From UTCFX2 sp963788305 (GTDB lineage Bacteria > Chloroflexota > Anaerolineae > Anaerolineales > UBA4823): a stretch of DNA of 64,000 nucleotides. Position 1 is the first letter of the stretch, and each line of letters begins with the position of its first letter. Positions 1 to 12,047 of the stretch are shown here, piece by piece. The translations under genes were made by a program, and so were the position numbers. Location: contig CAWBGK010000010.1 in the NCBI GenBank assembly GCA_963788305.1, positions 110,939 to 174,938 on the forward strand, given 5' to 3'. The notes beneath the pieces are model-generated. The model did not search any database, was not told the DNA's origin, and saw only the letters and a program-made list of their open reading frames with translations.

Positions 1-102
1 GAGTCTTTCTCCCGATCCCACCGGGAGATGGGGGAAAAGACCTTTTATTTATAAATCAACTACACGCAACCGATATTCTTACCAGCCAGCAGTAGGCGGA
101 AC

Positions 103-3100
103 TCAACGCCGGACCGTCGGCAGGTAGATGCTGTAGGGAGGATAGATCAGCACGTCGGCGGTGTCATTCGGCCCTCCCTTATCCAGCCGGATCACGCCGC
201 CGTACTGGCCGAAGTACGGGCCGGCGGTGAAGATGCCCATGGAGCTGATTTGCCCGGCCAGCGGGTTCAACAGGCTCCAGGTCAGCGGCGGCCCGAAGAT
301 CGGGTTCGCGTAGACGTCCAGCGCCTGATAGCGCCACTGCAGGCTCTCGCCGGGGACGAGGACGGCTTCTTCGGGCAGGACCTGCAGCGAGACCGACCGG
401 GCCGGGGAGGACTTTCAGGGTGCGCAGGGCGGCGTCGCTCAGGCCGGTAGACTGGTCGAGGACCTCGAAGCGGACGGTGTGGTCGCCGCTTTCGGTGTAG
501 ACGTGGGTGGCGGTGAGCACGCTGCTGAGCTCGGTGTCGAACAGGCCGTCATTTTCCCAGTCCCAATGGCCCTGGAGGGCGCCTGCTCCGCTGGAATCCC
601 TGGCGTCGAACTCGAAGGTCGAGCCGGCCAGGAGGACGGTCGGGGTTTCGATCTCGAATGTGGCGGTCGGCGGCTGGCTGACCTGCGGGCTGTCCGCGGC
701 CGGGTTCGCCAGCGGGTCGGATGCCTGCGCTGAAGGAGCGGGGGGCAGCACGAAGATCTTCTGCCGGATCTGGCTGATGTTGAAGGCCCGGTCCCAGACC
801 TGCAGGGTGACGGTGTAGGTGCCGGGGATCATCACGGTCTGGGTGATGTATTTGTCGTGCCCGAGCGGGATGTCCCAGCTGCCGTCGGAGGTCAGGTCCC
901 AGCGCACGAGCAGGTCGCCGCGCGGCGAGGTCTCATCCCGGCTGGGCCAGGCGTTGAGGGTAAAGGTGTCGCCGGCACGGCCAAAGATCGGGTCGCGGGT
1001 GAAGCGGGCGGTGGGCGGGGTGACGTCCACGGCGCCGAAGGTGAGGTGGACGTCGTATTCGGTCTGGCTGCGCCCGTCCTGCCAGGCGACGATCGCCTGC
1101 TGGAGGGAGGGGACGTAGACCAGAGCCGGGTAGAGCTGCCAGCCTGGGTAGACGAAGACCGGGTCGTCGGCGAGGTGCATTACCTCCCCGAGGGTCGAAA
1201 TCCAGTTGCCGCGGATATCATAACTGCCGCCGTCGCGGTCGTCCTGCCAGACGATGCGGTAGCGGGCCGGGTCCAGGTCTGCGGCAAAAACCAGATCGGG
1301 GTACTGCTGGTGCGAGAGGCCGGTCGCTTTGGAGACCTTGAAATTGAGGCCGAGGCGCGTCCCGTCGGAATCGACCCGGGCGGCGTAGATATCGGCCCCT
1401 TGCGTGCCCGAATCGCGGTAATCCGTCCAGGCGACCAGGTACTCGTCGTCGGCTTCGTTCCAGGCCGCAGAGGGGTGGATCTGCCCATCGGGCGCGATGG
1501 AGACGAAGTCCGAGTCAACGAGCGTCCCGTCCGGGAGCAGGATGCGCTGCCAGATGTCCTGGTCGGTGGAGCTTACGTTCGCGCTGTAGGCGAGAAAGAC
1601 ATGGTTGTCTGTGGGATTGTAGACCAGGTCGGGGGATTGCGCTGCGTTGTAGTCGGTGAGCACGAAATCACGGGTGGTGTTGTCTGGGAAAACCCGCCGG
1701 GCGGCGATCCTGCTGGAAGACCCCACCTCCGTGAAGGCGATCCAGAAGGAGTTGTCGGCAGGATTCGATACATGGACCACGTCTGGGTCCAAGAAGAGGG
1801 TATCCAGTCAGGGAGGGATAATTCCGAACCGGTTCCGGTAAGCTCCCCTGGGTGGTCACCCGGCGGTGGCGCAGAGAATCCTGGTCCTTCCCCTCCCAGG
1901 CTACCAGGTAGCGGTTTTCGAGCTCTGAATAGGCGACGGATGGGTTGACGTCATCATCGCTGTGGGTCGAGATTTCGAAATTCTCGCCGATCGGCAGGCC
2001 GTTATGGTCGTAGCGCTGGGCGTAGATGTCGGCGTCGCCGCTGCGCCAGTCCTCCCAGACGACCAGGGTCTCGTGGTCGCGGCTGTTATAGGCTACGGCG
2101 GGCATCGTCTGGTCGTCCGCGGCAGGCAGGGCGTTGAACTCGTGGCCGCGCAGCAAGCTGGGCCACCAGAGGCGCTGGGCGAGGATCCGGTCGCTTTGCG
2201 ACGATGCGGCGTCGAAGTGCGGCCAGGCGACCATATACTGACCGGTGGCCGACCCGTAGGCCAGCGCCGGAGCTTCAGCCGCCAGGGAGGTGGAAACCGG
2301 GAAATCGTACGGTTCTTTTGCCCGGCCTGATCCATACAGGCGGGAGGCCATGATGCGGCGGTTGGCTGTATCACCCTCCAGCTCGCTGTAGGTGAACGCC
2401 ACGAGATACTCCATCCGATCGGGGTTGTAGGCCAAGGCGGGAGAAAGCGAGAAGCCCTGGAGTACAACGAGCGAAATCGCGAGATTTGTCAGACTCTCGT
2501 CACCAGAGGTATTCGGGTCGTCGAGGGGGGCGCCCTGGCGGCTGATGCGGTCGCCGGCGATGATTGTGTCGGTCGAGCTTTCCCCCATCCAGGCGACCAG
2601 GTACTGGTGCAGGTGGGTGTTGTAGGCGAGGTCCGGATCGAGTGCGTCGAAAGCAGCCAGCCTGTGGATCAAGAAGTTCACGGTGGGGCTCGTCTCGACC
2701 TCTGGCGTGCCGGGGTTGTCCAGCAGGCCGCCTTCCGCATCCAGGCGCTGGGCGAAGATGCCGAAGTGGTTGTCGTCGCGGCGGTCCTGCCAGACGACCA
2801 GGTAGTGGTCATCGTCCGGGTTGTAGACGACCTGCGGCTCGTCCTGGACGCCGGCGGCGGTTGAGATCGCGAAGCTGACCGCGGGGTCTTCTTCGTCGAG
2901 GGGCGTGCCGGGGTTGTCCAGCAGGAAGCCGTCGCCGTCCACGCGCTGGCCGTAGATTTCATCGGACTGCCACCAGACGACCAGGTACTCGTCAAACAGC
3001 GGGCTGTAGGCGATGGATAGGTGATTTTTGTCGAAGGGCATTGTGGAGACCGGGAAGTTAACCCCGAGGAGCGACTCGTCTGCGGCGGTGGAGGGATTGT

Positions 3101-3577
3101 CGAGCAGCGCCCCGAGGCTGCTGATGCGCTGAGCGTAGATGTGCCGATATGCGCTGGTTCCGGAGAAGTATGTCCAGATGAGCAAGTATTCGTGGAGCAC
3201 GGTGGAATAGGCCAGGGCGGGATTTTCGACGGAAGAATGAAAGTTGATCACGATCCCGCCGCCGACCGGGACGCCGTTCGAAGCGTAGATCTGCGCCAGG
3301 ACGCCACGATTTGTGGCCGCGGCGATCATGAACTGGTCGTCGTCCGGGTTATAGGCCACCGCGGCGGAGGCCGGGTGAATGTAAGCGGGCGTGGAGACGA
3401 GGATATCGCCGCCGGCCGAGGAATGCCTGGAGAAGGCCGCGGGGGCGCCCGGCTCGAGGGGGGGCGAGGCTTTTTGACCGGCCGGGCCGGCCGGCTGGAT
3501 GCGGTCAGGAGCAGCACCAGGGCGACGACGAATTTCAGCAGAAACGTTGGGATGGAAAGACTGCGCTTTTTGTGCAT
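103..3577 (-). CDS. Secreted WD-like repeat protein with two PKD domains and YLP tail (frameshifted)
   Basis: Start is the ATG at 3577, preceded by GGAGGGTTCT. The N-terminus (MHKKRSLSIPTFLLKF, then a hydrophobic stretch) is a signal peptide. The body holds about 13 repeats of 50-60 residues, each centred on a motif like AYNPDDDxYLVVWQD, suggesting a beta-propeller. Two PKD-type Ig domains follow (around PPTARFTRDP and PPTATFEIETP). The protein ends IYLPTVRR, a tail shared by other exported proteins here. Reading frame changes near 3490, 1830 and 415, with clear coding on both sides of each. Probable role: cell-surface or extracellular binding; the ligand cannot be told. Exported beta-propeller/PKD call is firm, function unknown. 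Confidence 0.75.
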
Positions 3578-3960
3578 GAGAGAACCCTCCTTTGATGCGC
3601 GTAACAAGAACCCTGGACCCCCGTGTTCAGCGTTGCTGACGTCCTGGCTTAGAGATTATTCGGTGTTGGATCGAGTTGGCGGTGGAGGCGATGTGAGGTA
3701 TGGTGAAGGTGAGGCGTGATCCCCAGGCAGAATTTCCAGCAGCAAGAAAAATTGTGGAGAATTTGATTTAATTATAGCACGAAGTGCTGACGACTTATGC
3801 AAAACCCTGACTCCGGCGGGTGCCGGCGAACCACACTCTGAAGGCTGTACCGCTTAATTCATCGCACATGGAATATAATGGGATTACGCAGTTTCAAACC
3901 AGGGTGAGCAAGAAACGGGATGATGCACTTAATCCATTTAAATAGATTAGGGAGCCTGCC
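3578..3960. other. Intergenic region between divergent genes
   Basis: No ORF. A TATAAT at 3874-3879 (plus strand) lies 82 nt before the next gene and could be its -10, but no good -35 is seen at 16-18 nt. The leftward gene must also have its promoter here; none is convincing. Confidence 0.3.
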
Positions 3961-6104
3961 ATGCTTGCGAAATTGAATGCTATTCTGTGTGCGGTGCGCC
4001 GACTATTCTTATGCGCTGTGCTGCTGCTGCTGATCTCTCCACGGACAGCGTTTGGGAAAAATAGCAGTTTTCGAACATCTGCTCCAAGCCAGCCAAGCGG
4101 CTTCAGCGAGATTCAAGGAGCCTGACCTGAATGGCGCGAACCAGCGCATGGATGATCCAAGCGCCAAGGCCTGCATGGTGGCGAACACCGCCGGGATCGA
4201 TGATCACGGCTTCAACGCCGGCACCTGGAAGGGAATTCAAGACGCAATCGCCCTGCTTAACATTGAAGGCAAATACCTTGAGTCCGAATCACAAACCGAC
4301 TACGCGACTCACATCGACACTTTGATCAGTGAGAGCTGCGATCTCATCATCACGGTCAGCTTCTTGATGGGTGACGCTACCGCGCAAGCCGCATCTGACC
4401 ATCCGGCGCAAAAGTTCTCGATCGTCGATGTCGCATATGACCCGATCCATCCGAATATCCTTTCACAGGTCTCACGCGAGCGACGAGGCCGCCTTTCTGG
4501 CCGGCTATGCGGCTGCCCGGCTTAACGAAAACCGGAAAAGTGGCGACGTTCGGCGGCATGCAAATCCCGACTGTGACCAGATTCATGGACGGTTTTGCGC
4601 TGGGCGTGATGTATTTCAACCAACAGCACGGCACGGCTATCCAGGTGCTGGGATGGGACCCGTTTGAACAGAGCGGCCTGTTCACCGGGAACTTTGAGAA
4701 CACGGATGATGGGCGCATAGTAGGCGTGGTGCTGATCGAGCCTCGGCGTTGACATCATCATGCCGGTGGCTGGACCGTTAGGCTTAGGGACCGCGGCGGC
4801 GGTCAAAGATCGCGGCAACGCAGCTATCATCGGCGTCGACACCGACTGGTACTACTCTGCTCCTGACTACAAAGAAATTACCCTGACCTCGGTGATGAAG
4901 AACACGGACAAGACCACTTTCCTCGCGATTAAGTCCGTCGTGGAGGGAACCTTTGCGGGCGGCGTGATCACCGGCACGCTGGAGAACGGCGGGGTGGGGC
5001 TGGCGCCTTTCCATGATTTTGCCGGGGATCTGCCGCCAGGTCTGCAGGACGAGCTGGAAACTGTCAAGGCAGGCATTCTGGATGGGACTATTGAGACACT
5101 CCCCCCTGGCGACCAGCTTTACCTGCCAATCGTGGAAAAGATCAGCTATCATCCAGACTTCAAGGCATGCCTGGCAACGGACACCACTGGGGTCGACGAT
5201 CAGAGCTGGAACGCCGGCGCATGGAAAGGGATTCAAAACGCTGCAGCCCTGTGGCACATCGAAGGAATAGATATGGAGCCTGGGCAGGAAAGCGACTACC
5301 CGAAACACATCGACGCCTTCATCGACGATAACTGCGACCTCATCACCACGGTTGGCTACACGATGGGAGATGCCACATCGACGGCTGCCACAGCCCATCC
5401 GGCGCAAAAGTTCTCGATCGTCGATGTCGCATACGACCCGATCCATCCGAATATCCTTTCACAGGTCTACGCGAGCGACGAGGCCGCTTTTCTGGCCGGC
5501 TATGCGGCTGCCGGCTTAACGCAAAACCGGCAAGGTTGGCACCTTCGGCGGCATGCAGCTCCCGACTGTGACGGCATTCATGGACGGTTTTGCGCTGGGT
5601 GTGAAGTATTATATCCAACAACACAGCACATATATTGAAGTGCTGGGATGGGACCCGGCCTTACAGACGGTCCTGTTCATCGGCAACTTTACCAGCTTTA
5701 CAGACGGGTACGTGATGGGCGCAACCCTGATGGCAGAAGGGGCGGACATTATCATGGAAGTGGCAGGGCCGGCAGGATTAGGGACTGCGGCGGCGATCAA
5801 AGAACACGGCAACGCATTCTTCATCGGCGTTGACACCGACTGGTACTACACTGCCCCGGTTTACCAGGAAGTCATCCTGACCTCGGTGATGAAGAACACG
5901 GAGGCGACAACGTTCCTCGCCATCCAGTCCGTGTTAGAGGGCAACTTCGCTGGAGGCAATCTCCTCGGCACGCTGGAAAACGGCGGCGTGGGGCTGGCGC
6001 CATTCCATGACCTTGGTGGGGAGGTGCCGGCGGTGCTGATGTTGGAGCTTGATTTGGTCAAGGCAGGCATTATTAACGGAACCATCGCCACCAGCCCCGA
6101 CTGA
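3961..6104 (+). CDS. Tandem double-domain BMP/PnrA-like substrate-binding protein (frameshifted)
   Basis: The ATG at 3961 begins a signal peptide with a Leu-rich core (AVLLLLISPR). Two homologous ~300-residue domains follow, each with ACxATDTxGxDDxxxNAGxWKGIQ, VDVAYDPIHPNILSQVY, ASDEAAFLAGYAAAGL, GVDTDWYY and LTSVMKNT signatures of the basic membrane protein/PnrA family (nucleoside-binding ABC transporter lipoproteins or sensors). Family members normally have one domain; here the two are joined by a linker containing LYLPIVEK. Shifts occur near 4070, 4470, 4530, 4745 and 5525; repeat copy 2 shows what copy 1 should read (for instance an extra base in CAGGTCTCACG at about 4473). No permease or ATPase gene is adjacent, so it may be an orphan binding protein. 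Confidence 0.75.
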
Positions 6105-6173
6105 TCCTCGAATATCACACCCCGGAAAGTTGGGTCTTTGAACCGATCTGCTTTTTAAGCCCTCACCCCCCTG

Positions 6174-6203
6174 CCCCCTCTCCCAAAAGGAGAGGGGGTT
6201 TTT
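6174..6203 (+). terminator. Rho-independent terminator
   Basis: CCCCCTCTCCC, AAAA loop, GGAGAGGGGG followed by TTTTT, about 70 bp after the BMP gene stop. The arms are perfectly paired. The same C/G-rich text recurs imperfectly at 6216-6250. Confidence 0.75.
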
Positions 6204-6575
6204 CGTACTTTTTCCCTAAGCCAACGGGAGAGGGATGGGGTGAGGGAGGAGGCGGGGAAATTTACTTGCATTCGGCGATTTTTTGGTATATAAATAAGGT
6301 AGATACGATCATGTCCTCGCCGCAGGCGTTTTCTTTCTATCCAACCCACAATATTCCACGCTCCAAGCCCAAACCAAACAAATAAAGGAGGCAACTCCAC
6401 AAATAATCTATTGAATTTGATTCGCCGTCCAGGGGGATTTTGCCCATCCGTCACCTGTTTTGCGGATTCTCGCCCATCGAAAAGCCGCCTGGACCTGCAG
6501 TGCGCAAAACGGAACTCAGTTCAGGATTGACTCGCCGCATTTTCATTGAAAATTCAATCCAGTAAGGAAAAGAAA
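6204..6575. other. Intergenic region upstream of Ig-array gene
   Basis: No gene. It contains a second imperfect copy of the GGGAGAGG element (around 6225-6250) and an AT-rich stretch at 6270-6310. The downstream gene is preceded by AAGGAAAAGAAA. Confidence 0.4.
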
Positions 6576-9500
6576 ATGAAAAACAGGCACCTGCTGATCC
6601 TCTTTGTTGTGATCCTTTCAGGAATCTCAGCATCTTTTGTGCTTATCAACACGCTGGTACAGGCAAATTCACCCTCCAGCGCGGTTCAGGATGAGGCAAT
6701 CCCGGCTGATGATTTCAAGAACGCCGCCTCTCCGCTGGAGCTTCCAATCAGGTTTCCCTACGGAAATTGGCCGTGGTATGCCCAGGGTGAGATTTTCGTC
6801 AACCCCGAACCGCCTATACCCGGCAGGCTGGTAGAAATATGCGCCCAGGTCGTCAATGATGATGTCAATATGCCGCATGCTGCCCTGCTGGAATTTGGCG
6901 TGGCGCCTCTGGGCATCGGTGTGCCCTATCGTCCAATCGGCGCCCAAGAGGTCGTAGTCCCTCCGGCAGGCTCTTCCACAGGCTGTGCCGTTTGGACCGA
7001 TCCCGAACCCGGACGCTGGGGGATCGAGGTGTTGTTGTCCCAGGAGGGATCCCAGGAGCCTATGCGCAGCCTGCGAAACCTCGACCTGTGGGAACCCCTG
7101 GTTCCAGGAGAACCCCATGAGCTCGTTTTCCAGGTCGGCCCTTTCGAATCAGAGGGCATTGTGACCTTTACGCTGACCGGACATCAGCCAGGATGGGAAT
7201 TTGTCGTCGATCCCATGGAAATCCGCGTTTCTAAGCCTGGTGAGATATTTACCGCCACCCTGAAGACCACCCCTCCCCGGGGGGTCCTGCTGGGCTCCGG
7301 GCTTCCAATCGTAGATGTGGAAGGTTTCCTGAACGAGCAAAGCATCGGCGGCTTTCGCAAATTGGATTCGCCTGGAGTGCCGCTGCATATCCCTGCCGAT
7401 CCCGTCTATGCCGAGCGGGAGATCACGGTCACGCCCTACCCGCCGCTGGCGGGCGAGCCGACCGAGATCTGCGTCGAGCTGCGCAACCCGACCCCCTTCC
7501 CCCAGGACGTGCTGGTGACCTTCTCCTGGGCGGACTTCGGGATCGGGCTGCCGTTCACGCCGATCAACGGGCCGCGCCCGGTGCACCTGCCGCCCTATTC
7601 GGCGGTCAAAGAGTGCATCCACTGGGTGCCGCCTGTCTCCGGGCACATCTGCCTGGAGGTGACGCTGGAAGCGGAAGGCTACGCGCCGCAGCGCAGCCAG
7701 CGCAACATCGACGTGGACGAGCCGCTCAAGCCCGGGGTGCCCGATATCCTGGTCTTCCCGGTGGGCAACCCGCTGCCGGAGACCGCCACCATCACCCTGG
7801 GGCTGATCCCGCACCTGCCGGATTGGAAGCTCGAGCTCTCCCAGGACGTCTTGCCAAATATGGAACCCGGACAGGTCAAAGCGGTCGAGCTGACGGTCAC
7901 CCCACCTGCCGGGGTGATCCTGCCGCCGGACAACACGCTGGTCGTGGACGTGGAAGCTTATGCCGAGGGCAGGCTGATCGGCGGCTTCCGCAAGATCTTC
8001 CGCCCACCGGTGCCGCTGCACCCCTTCCCGGACCCGCCTTATGCCGAGCGGGAGATCACGATCACGCCTTACCCGCCGCTGGCGGGCGAGCCGACCGAGA
8101 TCTGCGTCGAGCTGCGCAACCCGACCCCCTTCCCCCAGGACGTGCTGGTGACCTTCTCCTGGGCGGACTTCGGGATCGGGCTGCCCTTCACGCCCATCGA
8201 CGGGCCGCGCCCGGTGCACCTGCCGCCCTATTCGGCGGTCAAAGAGTGCATCCACTGGGTGCCGCCCGTCTCCGGGCATATGTGCCTGCAGGTGACGCTG
8301 GAGTCACAGGGCTACGCGCCGCAGCGCAGCCAGCGCAACATCGACGTGAACGAGCCGCTCAAGCCCGGGGTGCCGGATAAGCTGGTCTTCCCGGTCGGCA
8401 ACCCGCTGCCGAGACCGCCACCATCACGCTGGGGCTGATCCCGCACCTGCCGGATTGGAAGCTCGAGCTCTCCCAGGACGTCTTGCCAAATATGGAACCC
8501 GGTCAGGTTAAAGCGGTCGAGCTGACGGTCACCCCACCCAGGGGGAGCCCCTGCCGCCCGACCATACGCTGGTCGTGGACGTGGAAGCTTACGTCGATGG
8601 CAGGCTGATCGGCGGCTTCCGCAAGATCTTCCGCCCGCCGGTGCCGCTGCACCCCTTCCCGGACCCGCCTTATGCCGAGCGGGAGATCACGGTCACGCCC
8701 TACCCGCCTCTGGCCGGCGAGCCAACCGAGATCTGCGTCGAGCTGCGCAACCCGACCCCCTTCCCCCAGGACGTGCTGGTGACCTTCTCCTGGGCGGACT
8801 TCGGGATCGGGCTGCCCTTCACGCCGATCGACGGGCCGCGCCCGGTGCACCTGCCGCCGCTATTCGGCGGTCAAAGAGTGCATCCACTGGGTGCCGCCCG
8901 TCTCCGGGCATATGTGCCTGCAGGTGACGCTGGAGTCACAGGGCTACGCGCCGCAGCGCAGCCAGCGCAACCTCGACGTGGACGAGCCGCTCATGCCCGG
9001 GGTGCCGGATACCCTGATCTTCCCGGTCGGCAACCCGCTGCCGGAGACCGCCACCATCACGCTGGGGCTGATCCCGCACCTGCCGGATTGGAAGCTCGAG
9101 CTATCGCAGGACGTCTTGATGGACATGCAGCCCGGTCAGGTTAAAGCGGTCGAGCTGACGGTCACCCCACCCGCCGGGGTGATCCTGCCGCCGGACAACA
9201 CGCTGGTCGTGGACGTGGAAGCTTATGCCGAGGGCAGACTGATCGGCGGCTTCCGCAAGATCTTCCGCCCACCGGTGCCGATCCACCCCTTCCCAGACCC
9301 GCCGTATGCCGAGCGGGAGATCACGGTCACGCCCTACCCGCCGCGCCTCGGCGAGCCGACCGAAGTCTGCGTCGAGCTGCGCAACCCGACCCCCTTCCCC
9401 CAGGACGTGCTGGTGACCTTCTCCTGGGCGGACTTCGGGATCGGGCTGCCGTTCGCACCGATCGATGGGCCGCGCCCGGTGCACCTGCCGCCCTATTCGG

Positions 9501-11288
9501 CGGTCAAAGAGTGCATCCACTGGGTGCCGCCCGTCTCCGGGCATATGTGCCTGCAGGTGACGCTGGAGTCACAGGGCTACGCGCCGCAGCGCAGCCAGCG
9601 CAACCTCGACGTGGACGAGCCGCTCATGCCCGGGGTGCCGGATACCCTGATCTTCCCGGTCGGCAACCCGCTGCCGGAGACCGCCACCATCACGCTGGGG
9701 CTGATCCCGCACCTGCCGGATTGGAAGCTCGAGCTATCGCAGGACGTCTTGATGGACATGCAGCCCGGTCAGGTTAAAGCGGTCGAGCTGACGGTCACCC
9801 CACCTGCCGGGGTGATCCTGCCGCCGGACAACACGCTGGTCGTGGACGTGGAAGCTTATGCCGAGGGCAGACTGATCGGCGGCTTCCGCAAGATCTTCCG
9901 CCCACCGGTGCCGATCCACCGGCCGAGGGATCCCATCTACGCCGAGTCCGAGATCGGGGTAGATCCCTACCCGGTCATCCCCGGTGTGCCGACGAAGCTC
10001 AGCGTCGAGGTGTTCAATCCAACGGACGAGGACCAGATCGTAGAGGCCACTTTCAGCATCGCCCCCTTTGGGATTGGATTGCCCTTCCAAACCGATTTCA
10101 TCGAGCCCAATCCGATCCAAATCTTCGTCCCGGCGAACGGCGCGGCGCGCGGTTTTGTCGTCTGGAAACCACCCGTTTGGGAAGGGAAATTCTGCGTCAA
10201 AGTGACACTGGAAATGGAGGGTCATGAGCCAATCTGGAGCCAGCGCAACATCGACGTTGGCGAGCCTCTGAAACCTGGCGTCCCGCATGATCTGATCTTC
10301 CCGGTGGGCAGCGGCGAAGCTACCGAGCCGGTAACCGTCACGCTGGGGCTGATCCCGCACAAGGAGGGCTGGCAGATCAGCCTCTCCAAAGATGTGCTAC
10401 CCGACATCCAGCCCGATGAGGTCGTCGAAGTCACGCTGACCGTCATCCCACCGCTGGATGCGAAGCTGGGCACAGGCGAGCCGATCGTAGATGTGGAGGC
10501 TTTTGTGGAGGGTGAGCTGCTGGGGGGTTTCCGCAAGCTGGATATCCCCCCGGTGCCCATCCACAAGCCTCACGAAAAGGGGTATGCTGAAATCCGAGAT
10601 CAGCATCGATCCTTATCCTCCCCAGGAAGGGGAAGCGACGACTGTCAGTGCGGTGGTGCAAAATACCAGCGATGTCGAGGTCACGGTCGACCTTGAATAC
10701 GGATGGGCGGATTTTGGCATGGGGATCCCCTTCACCACGACCGGGATGCTGCCCTTCACGCGCACCGTCACCCTGAGCCCAAGCATGACCAGCACGCAGA
10801 GCGTCGAATGGACGCCTGTACAATCTGGCCACCAGTGCGTCATCGTTCACCTGACAGATCCTGCAGGCATCTACGAACCCCAGCAAAGCCAGCGGAACGT
10901 GGATATCGTCAGCCGCCCGCCCTGCGGCGAGATAAAAGTCTACACCTTTACCGTGTACAATGACCAACCTGTCGCGGTCACCGTCGACCTCGGCCTGATC
11001 ACCTTCAACGTCCCTGCCGACTGGGTTATTGAGCTGGTGCCCAGCGGCAGCGTGGAGATTGAAGCCAACGGTAAACTCGTCGTCGAGGTCCGTGTAACCA
11101 TCCCCTGCCCGAATACCCCCAGCGCGATGCTTCGCCGTGCGCAAATCCGTGCGCTGCAGGAGCAAGCGGGGGGGTCGCCGATCATCGATGTGGAGGGGTA
11201 TGTCGAAGGTGAGCTGATAGGCGGCATCGAGCTGCAATTCGATGGCGAGGCGGTGAGCTTTATCTATTTGCCCGTCATCTCCAGATAG
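6576..11288 (+). CDS. Giant secreted Ig-like repeat protein with YLP tail (1570 residues if indels are corrected)
   Basis: I chose ATG 6576 over the in-frame TTG at 6546 because AAGGA sits 7 nt upstream and a signal peptide begins there (MKNRHLLILFVVILSG). The mature protein is about seven ~210-residue modules. Each has two predicted beta-sandwiches: YAEREITVTPYPPLAGEPTE to SQRNIDVDEPL, then PGVPDxLVFPVGNPLPETAT to IGGFRKIFRPPVP. Modules 2-5 are nearly identical in DNA; the first and last two are diverged. It ends FIYLPVISR. Four single-base shifts (near 8411, 8541, 8857, 10590) sum to zero, so the total length is exactly divisible by three. Likely a surface stalk or adhesin; no catalytic motif is seen. 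Confidence 0.8.
7407..9937 (+). repeat. Four tandem near-identical 633-bp coding repeats
   Basis: Units start at TATGCCGAG: 7407, 8040, 8671, 9305, and the diverged next unit at 9938. Spacings are 633, 631, 634 and 633 bp. The 631 and 634 units are the ones carrying frame shifts, so the true period is 633 bp (211 codons). The units from 8671 and 9305 are almost identical over their second halves. Confidence 0.9.
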
Positions 11289-11308
11289 ACCCTGGACAGC
11301 GAGAACTT

Positions 11309-11342
11309 ATCGATGCCACGCCGAACCCGGTGTGGCATCGAT
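11309..11342. terminator. Hairpin after Ig-array gene
   Basis: ATCGATGCCAC and GTGGCATCGAT form a perfect 11-bp stem with a 12-nt loop, 20 bp after the stop codon. No T-run follows, so it may stabilise the mRNA end rather than terminate by itself. Further on (11405-11455) the text CCTSYCTGCGGAGGGCAGG occurs twice. Confidence 0.55.
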
Positions 11343-11570
11343 GCTATTCCAGGAAGAAGGCTGAGGCAGGGGAAATGGGTTATTCCTGGTTAAAGCACCG
11401 GACAATGACCCTCTCTGCGGAGGGCAGGTATAACGACCCTCCCTGCGGAGGGCAGGCTGAAGTCGTTACTACCAAGTACATGTTTTGGTAGGTGTTCCTG
11501 GTATTGTCGAATTCAGCCGTCGGTTTTGGGCAGTTGAAACTTCAACAAATCCTGCCTGCGGTAGACTGGC

Positions 11571-12047
11571 CTACCTTACGGGTGCAGTCGTACCAACAAA
11601 TTCGTCCATCACAGCCTGGATTTGGGCGAGCTTTTCGAGCGTGCGGGCGGCGCGGTGCGGGCGGTCGGCGCGCCCGAGCTGCGCGGCGAGGGACTCCCAC
11701 TCGGCGGGTTCGAGGCGGCCGCGGCTGTGAAAGGCTTCCTCGAGCTCGACCGCGCGGGCGGTGAGCCAGCTGCAGGGGTGCGGGGGCAGCCCGGCGAGGG
11801 GCAGCGGGCCGGCGTCCGCGGCCAGGCCGGCGAGCTCGAGGGCGAGGCTGCGCAGCTCTGCGACCTTCGGGAACCAGACTGAGCGGCGGATGTGCTGCTC
11901 GGCGGCGCGGCGGACCAGCCAGGGCGGGATGTCCGACAGGCTTTCCAGGTAGAGCGAGACCAGGGCGGCGTCCGGCTTTTTCTCGGGGTAGGCGCGCAAC
12001 AGGCGCTTGATCACGATCCAGAGCGTTTTTTTGCTAGTCGAGGCCAT
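11571..12047 (-). CDS. Phage replication protein, helicase-loader-like
   Basis: 158 residues beginning MASTSKKTLWIVIKRLLRAYPEKKPD. The N-terminal half (LVSLYLESLSDIPPWLVRRA, then WFPKVAELRSLALEL) resembles the small helical phage proteins that recruit or load the replicative helicase (G39P/replication protein P type: seek a fixed number of helices and a WFPxxAExR motif). It overlaps the end of the upstream initiator-like gene by 14 nt, so the two are translationally linked. Role is inferred from the motif and the partner gene; no catalytic residues are expected. Confidence 0.55.
   Translation of the reverse strand: MASTSKKTLWIVIKRLLRAYPEKKPDAALVSLYLESLSDIPPWLVRRAAEQHIRRSVWFPKVAELRSLALELAGLAADAGPLPLAGLPPHPCSWLTARAVELEEAFHSRGRLEPAEWESLAAQLGRADRPHRAARTLEKLAQIQAVMDEFVGTTAPVR

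Noticed and set aside
857..1948. 363-residue plus-strand ORF
   Set aside because: Gly/Arg/Val-rich shadow of the minus-strand propeller gene, with no Shine-Dalgarno.
7149..8279. 376-residue minus-strand ORF in the Ig array
   Set aside because: Antisense shadow created by 633-bp repeats; composition Arg/His/Asp-rich.
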